64,000 nt of DNA from assembly GCA_019218365.1 (NCBI GenBank), contig JAHUUJ010000001.1:372001-436000 (forward strand), written 5' to 3'. The notes below the pieces were generated by a model. The model was not told the DNA's origin. It saw nothing but the letters and a program-made list of their open reading frames with translations, and made no database searches. Below are positions 56,302-64,000 of this stretch, piece after piece. The translations under genes and the position numbers were made by a program. Numbering within the stretch: position 1 is the first letter of the stretch; every line of letters begins with the position of its first letter. The DNA is from Actinomycetaceae bacterium TAE3-ERU4 (lineage in GTDB: Bacteria; Actinomycetota; Actinomycetes; Actinomycetales; Actinomycetaceae).

Positions 56302-57150
56302 ATGACAACCCCAACAACTGTTGTTTTGGTTGGGGGACTAGCGGTACTCCCCAAAGAATGGCAAGACCTCCAAAAACACCTTAAGGGAAAAACAAAAATT
56401 ATCACCCGCGCCGGACTGGAAACAAAAGCAGGGCAACCTACCTCCACCTGGGAAACAGAAATCCAAAAAATAGTCCAAACAATTGAAACGGAATACTCTG
56501 CCGGAAACAAAATCACCCTCGTTGGGCACTCACTAGGCGGATACCTTGCCGAGGGCGTAGCCAGACAATGCCCCGAAAAAATAGAACGCCTAATCCTCCT
56601 CGATTCCGCCCTACTGCCCAAAAATGCCCTAAAACCCAACGAAAAACACGCACGTCGCCAAGCCCTTGAAAAAATTATTACCAAAACTATTCTTGGACTT
56701 AGCAGCCAGAAAATCCGTACCAAAGCGTTAAAACCCGTAGCCCACATTCGTGGACACAAAGGAAAAATTAAAAAAGAAATAACACAAGAACTTGGAAAGA
56801 AAAACAACGTCCAACAGGTAATCAGCGAACTTATAAACGAAAACGAGTGGGCCAGAAAACTACAGGCTCTCCAAACCCGGCCACTTCCCCCGCGCGTAGA
56901 AATTGTTATCGCCCTCGGCAAACGAAATCCACTCAGCTACGGACAACAAACTTGGGTAAATAGGTGGAATCAACGCGCCCAAACCCTACGTACCCAAACT
57001 CGTCAAAACAGCGCCGGAAAACCCGAAACCATCATCCGCACCTGGACCCTGCCGCGTACCGCACACATGCTGATGATTAAACCTAGTCCACAAATTGCAA
57101 GAATTATTAACTCCATAAATATCGCAGATCAGAAGCAAAGTAAAAGCTAA
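56302..57150 (+). CDS. Alpha/beta hydrolase, unknown substrate
   Basis: 282 residues, no signal peptide. VVLVGGLAVLP strand, nucleophile elbow GHSLGGYLAEG, acid-loop strand VEIVIALGKRNPLS and a final His in LPRTAHMLMIKP. The AAAGGAAAT site lies inside the end of the DUF998 gene. Overlaps the convergent copper ATPase stop by four bases. Esterase or lipase-like; no close function can be named. Confidence 0.78.
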   Translation: MTTPTTVVLVGGLAVLPKEWQDLQKHLKGKTKIITRAGLETKAGQPTSTWETEIQKIVQTIETEYSAGNKITLVGHSLGGYLAEGVARQCPEKIERLILLDSALLPKNALKPNEKHARRQALEKIITKTILGLSSQKIRTKALKPVAHIRGHKGKIKKEITQELGKKNNVQQVISELINENEWARKLQALQTRPLPPRVEIVIALGKRNPLSYGQQTWVNRWNQRAQTLRTQTRQNSAGKPETIIRTWTLPRTAHMLMIKPSPQIARIINSINIADQKQSKS

Positions 57151-59519
57151 AAAGAGGTAATAGGTAAACGCCGTAAACGAAGCGAATTAAGCACCACCGC
57201 AACTGAAGAAAAAGCCATAAATGCCGAAGCAATCATCGGGTTAATCAACCCCAAAACCGCCAGCGGTAAAGCCACCAGGTTATAACCGAAAGCCCAGGCC
57301 AGATTTTCCTTTATATTGCGTAAAGTTGCCCTTGAAATTCGTACCGCCATCGCTACCGTCCGCAAATCGGGATTGACCAGCGTAACATCGGCTGCCTCTA
57401 TCGCCACATCAGAACCAGAACCCATCGCCATTCCCAAGCCCGAAGTTCCCGCCTGCGCCAAAGCCGCAGCATCATTAACTCCATCTCCAACCATAGCTAC
57501 CCGGTGGCCACGCTCTTGCAAATCACGCACAACTTGCTGCTTCTGATCGGGCAAAACCCCCGCAAACACCTGCGAAATACCAACCTCATCAGCAATAGCC
57601 CGTGCCGGTCCAGGAGCGTCACCCGTAAGTAGAATAGGTTCCAAACCAAGCTCTTTAAGCTGGGAAATAGCCTCCCTTGAAGTAGGCTTGACCGTGTCGC
57701 TAACCTCAATCAAACCAACAAAAGTTAATTCCTCGACACAGGCTAATAAGTCGGTGGCACTAAGCTGAGAAAACTCAGAATTAGGTGACTGGCTACCCGC
57801 CACATCACCATTCGCGAGAGACTCTACGACGCCCCCGTTTGGTGTCTCAATAGCAGAAGAAACCTCCTGCACTCGCGCCCCGTAGCCGGCCTTTTCCACG
57901 ACCGAAACCAAGTCCTGCGCACTAACCCCGGCAGGAACCTCCACACTAGCGCTATTAGTCGCCAGATTTACCCGTGCACGAACTCCCGGAACCTTCTCCA
58001 GTTTCTTTTCAACCCGGCGCACACAAGAAGCACAAGTCATGCCCTCAACGGACAGGCGAACCAACGAACCCGATACGGCATCCTCGTTAAACAAGTCAGA
58101 AACATTCGTGCCCTCCGGCTGAGAATCACTAACTCCCGCCAAACGAGAAACAAAAGAAGCACTATCTAGACGGCCGCGAGCCACCGCCACCACCGTCAGA
58201 TCAGAAGAACCCTGATTAACCTCGGAAGGCAAAAAACCATTCACCCAAGACGGACGACCAGCCAAAACAACAGATTCCCCATCAGGCAATAAAGCGAGCG
58301 CACCACTTCCAGGAACATTCCAAAAACCCAAAACAGAAGAATCAAAAACACCGTCCGCATGCGAAACAATCGCGCGTGCAATCGGATGCTCAGAACCAGA
58401 CTCCACCGCCGCAGCCAAAGACAATAAATCCTCAGAAACAAAACCCGCCGCCGGACGCAAAACCGAAACCGACATCCGCCCCGCAGTCACGGTTCCAGTT
58501 TTATCGAGAACGACAGTATCCAAATCTTTGGCCGCCTCTAAAACCTGCGGCCCCTTCAACAAAATACCGTTTTGTGAAGCCCTACCGGAACCAACCAATA
58601 AAGCCATCGGCGTAGCCAAACCCAACGCACACGGGCAAGCCACCACCAAAACAGAAACAGCCGCCGTCAAAGCCGCCTGCAAACCACCGCCCCAAAGCAA
58701 CCAGCCAACCAAAGTAAAAGCAGACAAACACAACACCGCCGGAACAAACCAGCCCGCCACAGCATCAGCCAAACGCTGAATCGGAGCCTTACCCGACTGT
58801 GCGCTCTCAACCAAACGCCCAATCTGCGCCAAAGTAGTCTCCGCACCAACTCGCGAAGCACGCACCAACAACGAACCCGAAGTATTCATCGTCGCGCCCA
58901 CTACCTCGTCCCCCGGACCAACCTCAACCGGCAAAGACTCACCCGTAAGCAAGGACTTATCAATCGTCGAAACACCCTGCAAAACCACCCCATCAGTGGC
59001 TACCTTCTGGCCTGGACGAACCCGAAAAACATCGCCCACCCGCAAAGCAGAAACCTCCACCTCACGCTCAAGGACACCCTCGGGCGTAGAAACCACCAAA
59101 GTAGTTGTCTTTGCCCCCAAATCAAGGAGCTTTTCCAAAGCGCTCGCCGCGCTAGACTTCGCCCGCGACTCAGCTACACGGCCAGTCAACAAGAACGTAA
59201 CGACCATCGTCGCGCCCTCGAAATACATGTGCAAACCCGCACTCGAAAAACCAAACAGCCCAGAACCGGCCAAAAGCGCCCACAACGACCATCCCGTTGC
59301 CGCAATCACACCCAACGAAACCAAAGTATCCATCGTAAACGCGCCATGACGCAGATTCTTAAAAGCCGGACGATGGAACGGCCAAGCACACCAAGTAACC
59401 ACCGGCAAAGCCAAAAGCGCCACAACCCACTGCCAACCGGGGAACTGCAAAGCCCCCACCATCGACAAAAGCATTACCGGCAACGACAAAACCGCACTTA
59501 CAATAAGCCGCTTAAACAT
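57147..59519 (-). CDS. copA: P1B-type copper-exporting ATPase with an internal HMA domain
   Basis: 790 residues from the ATG at 59519. Eight membrane spans (two before the CopA core, CPC motif in ACPCALGLATP at about 297-299 of the longer reading), TGES actuator loop, phosphorylation DKTGT (341-345), N-domain His-Pro (SEHPIARA), TGD (634-636), GDGVND (680-685). Unusual: the metal-binding HMA domain (GMTCASC at 495-501) lies inside an about 150-residue insertion (451-600) in the N domain, and there is no N-terminal HMA domain. The copZ-like gene upstream on the same strand supports copper export. Numbers use the 792-residue reading. Confidence 0.92.
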   Translation of the reverse strand: MFKRLIVSAVLSLPVMLLSMVGALQFPGWQWVVALLALPVVTWCAWPFHRPAFKNLRHGAFTMDTLVSLGVIAATGWSLWALLAGSGLFGFSSAGLHMYFEGATMVVTFLLTGRVAESRAKSSAASALEKLLDLGAKTTTLVVSTPEGVLEREVEVSALRVGDVFRVRPGQKVATDGVVLQGVSTIDKSLLTGESLPVEVGPGDEVVGATMNTSGSLLVRASRVGAETTLAQIGRLVESAQSGKAPIQRLADAVAGWFVPAVLCLSAFTLVGWLLWGGGLQAALTAAVSVLVVACPCALGLATPMALLVGSGRASQNGILLKGPQVLEAAKDLDTVVLDKTGTVTAGRMSVSVLRPAAGFVSEDLLSLAAAVESGSEHPIARAIVSHADGVFDSSVLGFWNVPGSGALALLPDGESVVLAGRPSWVNGFLPSEVNQGSSDLTVVAVARGRLDSASFVSRLAGVSDSQPEGTNVSDLFNEDAVSGSLVRLSVEGMTCASCVRRVEKKLEKVPGVRARVNLATNSASVEVPAGVSAQDLVSVVEKAGYGARVQEVSSAIETPNGGVVESLANGDVAGSQSPNSEFSQLSATDLLACVEELTFVGLIEVSDTVKPTSREAISQLKELGLEPILLTGDAPGPARAIADEVGISQVFAGVLPDQKQQVVRDLQERGHRVAMVGDGVNDAAALAQAGTSGLGMAMGSGSDVAIEAADVTLVNPDLRTVAMAVRISRATLRNIKENLAWAFGYNLVALPLAVLGLINPMIASAFMAFSSVAVVLNSLRLRRLPITSF

Positions 59520-59592
59520 CAACAAACCCCAAATAAAACAAATAAAAATAAATAAGGCGAGCGCAAAACGCCCGCCAAATTAAAAAACGAAA

Positions 59593-59841
59593 CTAAGCTA
59601 CGCTATCGCGGCGAATCTCCGTAACCTTATAACCAGCCTCGTCAACAGCGGCACGCAAATCATCATCAGAAACAGGGGAGTTCTCCACCACCGTAACCAC
59701 CGAAACACCCTTAGAATCCAAAATCACATCAATATTGCCAATACCAGAAAGTTCCTCAAGTTCCTCACGAACATGAGCAACACACTTACCGCAGGTCATC
59801 CCCACGACATCCAGCTCAATAGTGCTCGGAAAAACAGACAT
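59593..59841 (-). CDS. copZ: CopZ-like copper chaperone (HMA domain)
   Basis: 82-residue single HMA domain protein with GMTCGKCVAHV near the N terminus. Start is the ATG at 59841 behind GGAAGGA; the 21 residues before it in the longer frame have no support. It lies 73 bases before copA and is likely cotranscribed. Confidence 0.9.
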   Translation of the reverse strand: MSVFPSTIELDVVGMTCGKCVAHVREELEELSGIGNIDVILDSKGVSVVTVVENSPVSDDDLRAAVDEAGYKVTEIRRDSVA

Positions 59842-59997
59842 AAAAACTTCCTTCCAATCAGACCTACAGGCAATATACTCCATCTTTATAAAGAAAGAAA
59901 ACAATCACAAACACAAGTTTCACTAGGAGGGAATAAAAGCAACTACCCAAGCCAGAGCCAAACCACAAGCTAACATGGCAATAAAAAGGAGGTGAAA

Positions 59998-61629
59998 ATG
60001 GCCCAAAAAATTAAACCCCGCAAGATACTCGGCTGGAACCCCTGGCCTAAACGCCACCTACGCACCCACCCCCTCAGCGCAATCACCACCAGAATCACAA
60101 ACCTCCACGAATACCAACAACAAGTCACACAAATCCTGCCGCTAATCCCCATCGGCACCAAAATCACTTTCTCGGTAGTTACCTCCATCTTCTCCGCCCT
60201 ACCCGCACCCCTAAAAGTCCAAGACAAACTCGCCCAAAAAGCCGACCAAATGTGGGCAAAGTCCATAGAAGACCTCCAAGAATTCTTCTTCGATCGCCCC
60301 TGGCTCTTTGAAGCCTGTGTGCGAGCCATATCCCGCACCGCCGCAATGGGAATCTGGAGCCTAAAAGCGCTCCTCTCCCTTCTCGACAACACCCACCTGG
60401 GAAGCCCCCAAAGGCGACAAACCATCCGCCACGCCCTACCCCAAAGCGGATACCGCTCCTTCATGGGTGCCTACCTCAGCATAGCCACCGCCCTTGGATA
60501 CTTCCGTGGCGGGCCAGTACACGTTCGCAAAATCAACGAAAACGGCAAAAGTATCCCCGCCTACCTCACCCCACCATTTACTCGCCCCCGCCGCTACCAC
60601 AACCTCGCCCCCTGGGAAACGCAAAACACACACGACAAAAACTACCTGCGTCCCCAACCATTAAACTTTGAACTCCGACACCTTGAAGCACCACTAAGCC
60701 TCGCGGAATGTATAGCCGACGTAGACGACCTCTACTGGTCCTCCGGTGCCGGAATGGTCATAAAAATCATCAAAGTCGGAAACGGCTCCGACCGCCGCTG
60801 GGTCGTCATCGTCCCCGGAACCAACCACTCCACCCTCGAAACAGTCGCCAACCCCGCCGACACAGAATCAAACGTCAGAGAAATGCTTGGCTTGCGTTCA
60901 GCCGCCCGCGCCGGAGTCGAACGCGCCCTCGTTGCCGCTTTCGACGAAGCAAAAATCCCCCAAGAATACAGACGCCAAGAAAAAATCCTTATCGTCGGAC
61001 ACTCCCAGGGAGGAGTCACCGCACACGCCCTCGCCGCCGACGAAAAAAGTGACATCCAAGTAACCCACGTACTAACCATCGGATCACCCTCCCGCTCAAT
61101 TCCAATCCCCGAAGAAGTCTGGTCAGTCTCCGTAGAACACATCCAAGACATGATTCCCTGGATGGACGGTGTACCCGAAGACCAAATCGACGAAAGAGTC
61201 ATCCTCAGACGCAAACTTGAAAAACCCCAAAGCGGCCCACTTTACTACGCACACAGTGCCGGAACCTACCTCGAAACCGTAAAACTAATCGAACTCGCGA
61301 CCCGTCAAAAAATTGCCGACGCCGCCCGCGGAAAACAACCCCTGGACAAAATCGGCCGTGAAGTCCTCGAACTAATCGCCATGCTCCCACTACCCGACGA
61401 AGAAAACCACGTCATCTACTACGAAATTGCACAAGAAATACAGGCGCGCACCCCACTTAAACCAGCCGGAAAAGGATTTATCGCCAAACTCGTGCCAGAC
61501 CCAGATAACGTCATAAAAACACTTGAAGAACGAACAAAATTCGACCCCTACATTCCACCCAACATGACCAAGAATCGCAAGAAACCAACACCAAATAACC
61601 AACACACACCAGGAGGTACGCCCGCATGA
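59998..61629 (+). CDS. Alpha/beta hydrolase (lipase-like) of unknown substrate
   Basis: 543 residues from the ATG at 59998, after AAGGAGGTG. N-terminal about 200 residues unrelated to anything I can name, without a clear signal peptide; then an alpha/beta hydrolase domain with RWVVIVPGTNHS, nucleophile GHSQGGVTAHALA (about residue 339), an Asp in HIQDMIPWMDG and a His in YYAHSAGTYLETV. It overlaps the next gene by four bases. A serine esterase or lipase is likely; the substrate is unknown. Confidence 0.7.
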   Translation: MAQKIKPRKILGWNPWPKRHLRTHPLSAITTRITNLHEYQQQVTQILPLIPIGTKITFSVVTSIFSALPAPLKVQDKLAQKADQMWAKSIEDLQEFFFDRPWLFEACVRAISRTAAMGIWSLKALLSLLDNTHLGSPQRRQTIRHALPQSGYRSFMGAYLSIATALGYFRGGPVHVRKINENGKSIPAYLTPPFTRPRRYHNLAPWETQNTHDKNYLRPQPLNFELRHLEAPLSLAECIADVDDLYWSSGAGMVIKIIKVGNGSDRRWVVIVPGTNHSTLETVANPADTESNVREMLGLRSAARAGVERALVAAFDEAKIPQEYRRQEKILIVGHSQGGVTAHALAADEKSDIQVTHVLTIGSPSRSIPIPEEVWSVSVEHIQDMIPWMDGVPEDQIDERVILRRKLEKPQSGPLYYAHSAGTYLETVKLIELATRQKIADAARGKQPLDKIGREVLELIAMLPLPDEENHVIYYEIAQEIQARTPLKPAGKGFIAKLVPDPDNVIKTLEERTKFDPYIPPNMTKNRKKPTPNNQHTPGGTPA

Positions 61630-62150
61630 AAAAACAAAACCCAATCGTGCGCGCCCTCGGGGGAATTAAAAAACACCTCAGCCTGACACCCACCCCAGGG
61701 TTAAAAGAACAAATTATCCCTAAACTACAAAACCCGATACTCCTGGGAGCAGCAGCCATCGGTGCTTCAGCTTCCGCTGCGGTCATTCGCCTACGCGCCA
61801 ACGCCAAAGAAAACCAGTGCGAAAAAATACAGCACGGCCTGAGTGAAATACCCGGAATTGAAAAAAGTGCAGTACAGCTAAAACAATCACTGGCATCACC
61901 CCGCCTAGTTGTAAAAATTCAGGCTGAAGAAAACAGCGAATTACTGGAAATAGCCCAGGCGGCACTAAAAATAAGCTGGGACCAAAATCCAGCCGGACCC
62001 ACCAGCATAGATCTGCGAGTACGCGAAAAAGGTGAGGAAAAAACCGAAGTTACCGTCCGGGAACTAGGATTTTCCACCCCGATTGCCTATCCGCACGAAC
62101 TCTACGAATACTTTGGGGCACCCGCCACTGACCCCGCCTGGAAACCGTAG
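61626..62150 (+). CDS. Small basic protein with one hydrophobic segment, unknown
   Basis: 174 residues, not recognised. One hydrophobic stretch (about 38-58: NPILLGAAAIGASASAAVI) after a basic N terminus, then a mixed alpha/beta region. Four-base ATGA overlap with the hydrolase gene indicates translational coupling and probably a joint role. Real gene judged by ribosome site and overlap. Confidence 0.65.
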   Translation: MKKQNPIVRALGGIKKHLSLTPTPGLKEQIIPKLQNPILLGAAAIGASASAAVIRLRANAKENQCEKIQHGLSEIPGIEKSAVQLKQSLASPRLVVKIQAEENSELLEIAQAALKISWDQNPAGPTSIDLRVREKGEEKTEVTVRELGFSTPIAYPHELYEYFGAPATDPAWKP

Positions 62151-62204
62151 AAAACCCCGTTAAACCAGAAGAATACCCAGCGTTTTAGCAGAACCTTTAA
62201 TCAA

Positions 62205-63656
62205 TCACAGGTGCGAAACAAGCTGTTCACTCAAACCCACGTAAGAAGCCGGCGAAAGGGCCAAAAGACGTTCTTGTACATCGTGCGGTAAACCCAACCC
62301 GGCTATAAACTCGCGCATGTCCGCCGCACTTACCCGACGACCACGAGTTAGCTCCTTCAAGCGCTCATAAGGGTTATCCATGCCCTGCGCGCCGGCAATC
62401 GCGGCAGCTCGCATAGCCTGCTGTACGGCCTCGCCCAGAACCTCCCAGTTTGCATCCAAATCTGTAGCCATACGCTCAGTATCAACTTCCAGACCTGATA
62501 GCCCGCGAGAAACGTTATCCAAAGCCAGCAAAGAATGACCAAAAGCCACCCCGATATTGCGCTGCATCGAAGAATCAGTCAGATCACGCTGCAAACGGGA
62601 AGTAACTAAAGTAGAAGACAAAACCTCAAACAAAGAACAGGAAACTTCCAAGTTAGCTTCCGCGTTCTCAAAACGAATCGGATTAACCTTATGCGGCATC
62701 GTCGAAGAACCAGTTGAACCCTGCGCGGCCAAGTTCTGACGGAAATATCCGAGTGAAATATAAGTCCAGACATCGGTTGCCAAATTATGCAAAATACGGT
62801 TGAAACGACACACATCCGCATAAAGTTCAGCCTGCCAATCATGAGATTCAATCTGTGTCGTAAGCGGGTTCCAAGTCAGCCCCAGACCCTCCACAAAAGA
62901 GCGAGCCACACTCTGCCAATCAACCCCGGGAACCGAAATCGAATGCGCCGCAAAAGTACCCGTAGCACCGTTAATCTTACCCAAATACTCGGCCTGCGAA
63001 ATACGCTTTAACTGGCGACGTAAACGCCAAACCAAAACCGCCAACTCCTTACCCAAAGTTACCGGGGTAGCAGCCTGACCGTGCGTGCGTGCCAACATCG
63101 GTACCGAAGCGTTATCCGTGGCCATCTGCGCCAACTGGTCACACAATAAAGTAGCCGCAGGAAGCCAAACCTGATTTACTGCCCACATAACATTAAGCGC
63201 ATAAGCCAAATTATTAATATCTTCAGAAGTGCAGAAAATATGCACCACCTCGTGCAAGGCAGGCAGGCAAGTGTACTTCCCCAAGACCTCGGGTGCACAG
63301 TCTAAGCGGGACTTCAAAAGATACTCAACTGCTTTGACATCATGGCGAGTTTCCGCCTCAATTTCCGCAAGCTGTGCAATCTCACTCTCCCCAAAAGAAA
63401 TCACCTGATCACGCAAATAATCGCGTTCAGCAGGTGAAAGAGACGGAGCACCAGGCAGAGAATTAGTATCCAAAAGGTGAATTAACCATTCCACCTCAAC
63501 ATGGAAACGCGCGCGGTTAAGTGCGGCCTCGGAAAGAAAATTAACCAGCGGCGCGGCTTGCGGACGATAGCGTCCATCCAACGGGCCCAAAGCAATTTTC
63601 GGCGATGCAGCCGAAAGATCCTTCCAACCAGCTAACTTGCCACCTAATTCAACCAT
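62205..63656 (-). CDS. purB: Adenylosuccinate lyase
   Basis: 483 residues. Catalyses two fumarate-releasing steps in purine synthesis. Signature GSSTMPHKVNPIRFEN, HDVKAVEYLLK and HTHGQAATP-type ARTHGQAATPVTLG (catalytic His). ATG at 63654-63656 with GGGAG upstream. Minus strand, convergent with the 174-residue gene. Confidence 0.96.
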   Translation of the reverse strand: MVELGGKLAGWKDLSAASPKIALGPLDGRYRPQAAPLVNFLSEAALNRARFHVEVEWLIHLLDTNSLPGAPSLSPAERDYLRDQVISFGESEIAQLAEIEAETRHDVKAVEYLLKSRLDCAPEVLGKYTCLPALHEVVHIFCTSEDINNLAYALNVMWAVNQVWLPAATLLCDQLAQMATDNASVPMLARTHGQAATPVTLGKELAVLVWRLRRQLKRISQAEYLGKINGATGTFAAHSISVPGVDWQSVARSFVEGLGLTWNPLTTQIESHDWQAELYADVCRFNRILHNLATDVWTYISLGYFRQNLAAQGSTGSSTMPHKVNPIRFENAEANLEVSCSLFEVLSSTLVTSRLQRDLTDSSMQRNIGVAFGHSLLALDNVSRGLSGLEVDTERMATDLDANWEVLGEAVQQAMRAAAIAGAQGMDNPYERLKELTRGRRVSAADMREFIAGLGLPHDVQERLLALSPASYVGLSEQLVSHL

Positions 63657-63814
63657 TGAAAACTCCCAACCCGAGGAACGCTACACGGGAGATTCTACCA
63701 AGCCTTACGACGGAAACCGTCCTTAAAACGATTTCGTTATAGAAGCTACTGCCAAACAATCTTTACTGTTGAAGAATGAACGCCAGAATAGAACGCGATA
63801 CCGTAAAAGGAATG

Positions 63815-64000
63815 CTAATCCAACAACTCCGTATCAACTCGGCAATCGCGTCCAATGCGCAACGGAGCAATTAAACGTTCCTGCCCCTTAGCCTCAAGCT
63901 CATCAGAAAGCGAAGCTAACTCGCAAAGACGATCCACCATTCGATCGCGAATAGCCCACGGGTCAAGCGTATTAAGATAAATACGTGTTCCACCCTCAAA
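63815..64000 (-). CDS. Unrecognised protein, C-terminal 61 residues (runs off the right edge)
   Basis: My translation of the minus strand from the window edge gives an open frame beginning FEGGTRIYLNTLDPWAIRDR and ending TELLD before TAG (63815-63817). I do not recognise the family. It lies upstream of purB on the same strand; the gap 63657-63814 has only a weak 5-bp hairpin (63709-63721). Confidence 0.6.
   Translation of the reverse strand, partial: FEGGTRIYLNTLDPWAIRDRMVDRLCELASLSDELEAKGQERLIAPLRIGRDCRVDTELLD

Noticed and set aside
63709-63721. GACGG/CCGTC hairpin as a terminator
   Set aside because: Only 5 bp and no T-tract on either strand; too weak to list.

Overview
The window looks like the chromosomal replication-origin region of a mid-GC actinobacterium, most likely a member of Actinomycetaceae. 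That assignment is inferred from gene order and gene content, not from a database search. The order gyrB-dciA-recF-dnaN-dnaA / rpmH-rnpA-yidD-yidC-khpB-rsmG-parA-parB is the classical actinobacterial oriC order. Sortase-assembled pili, an HtaA-type haem protein and an actinobacterial trxB/DUF6049/NUDIX/CCA block support it. I see no rRNA, tRNA, CRISPR array or insertion sequence.

Layout. 1-5.4 kb (minus strand): gyrB (5' end only), dciA, recF, dnaN, the probable oriC, then dnaA. 5.8-11.9 kb (plus): rpmH, rnpA, yidD, yidC, khpB, rsmG, parA, parB. Four perfect 16-bp parS palindromes lie between 8.6 and 13.2 kb, three of them inside coding sequence. 12.1-20.7 kb (minus): ddl, an aminotransferase, trxA, trxB, a discoidin-like membrane protein, a DUF6049 protein and a NUDIX hydrolase; murJ, sigM and cwlM, often found in this block, are absent. 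20.7-24.7 kb (plus): CCA-adding enzyme and a class A penicillin-binding protein, followed by a candidate small RNA. 24.9-26.5 kb (minus): rpsF-ssb-rpsR-rplI. 26.8-30.4 kb (minus): lipB-lipA-adenylate-forming ligase.

30.8-38.1 kb (plus) is a pilus locus of large tip adhesin, backbone pilin and class C sortase, overlapped by an oligopeptidase B gene and followed by cutC. 41.2-43.4 kb (minus) is threonine catabolism (tdh-kbl). 43.8-50.6 kb (plus) is a haem-uptake locus: a wall-anchored protein with five HtaA-like domains behind a DtxR-type iron box, then hmuT-hmuU-hmuV. 50.6-53.4 kb (minus) holds an exported DsbA-like protein, a CcdA-like protein and two Fluc/CrcB fluoride-channel subunits. The rest contains a DedA protein, an MFS transporter, a DUF998 protein, two alpha/beta hydrolases, a copper ATPase with its chaperone, purB, and the 3' end of an unrecognised gene.

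The main second-look items are: (i) the sign of strand composition (G versus C on the plus strand) reverses between about 30 and 37 kb, only some 30 kb from oriC, as if a large inversion or misjoin has an endpoint in the pilus locus; (ii) the copper ATPase carries its metal-binding HMA domain inside the nucleotide-binding domain and not at the N terminus; (iii) an orphan promoter-terminator unit at about 24.74-24.87 kb looks like a short undescribed RNA; (iv) parS sites are written into parB and into an N-terminal extension of Ddl; (v) lipoyl synthase has a cysteine-rich C-terminal tail.
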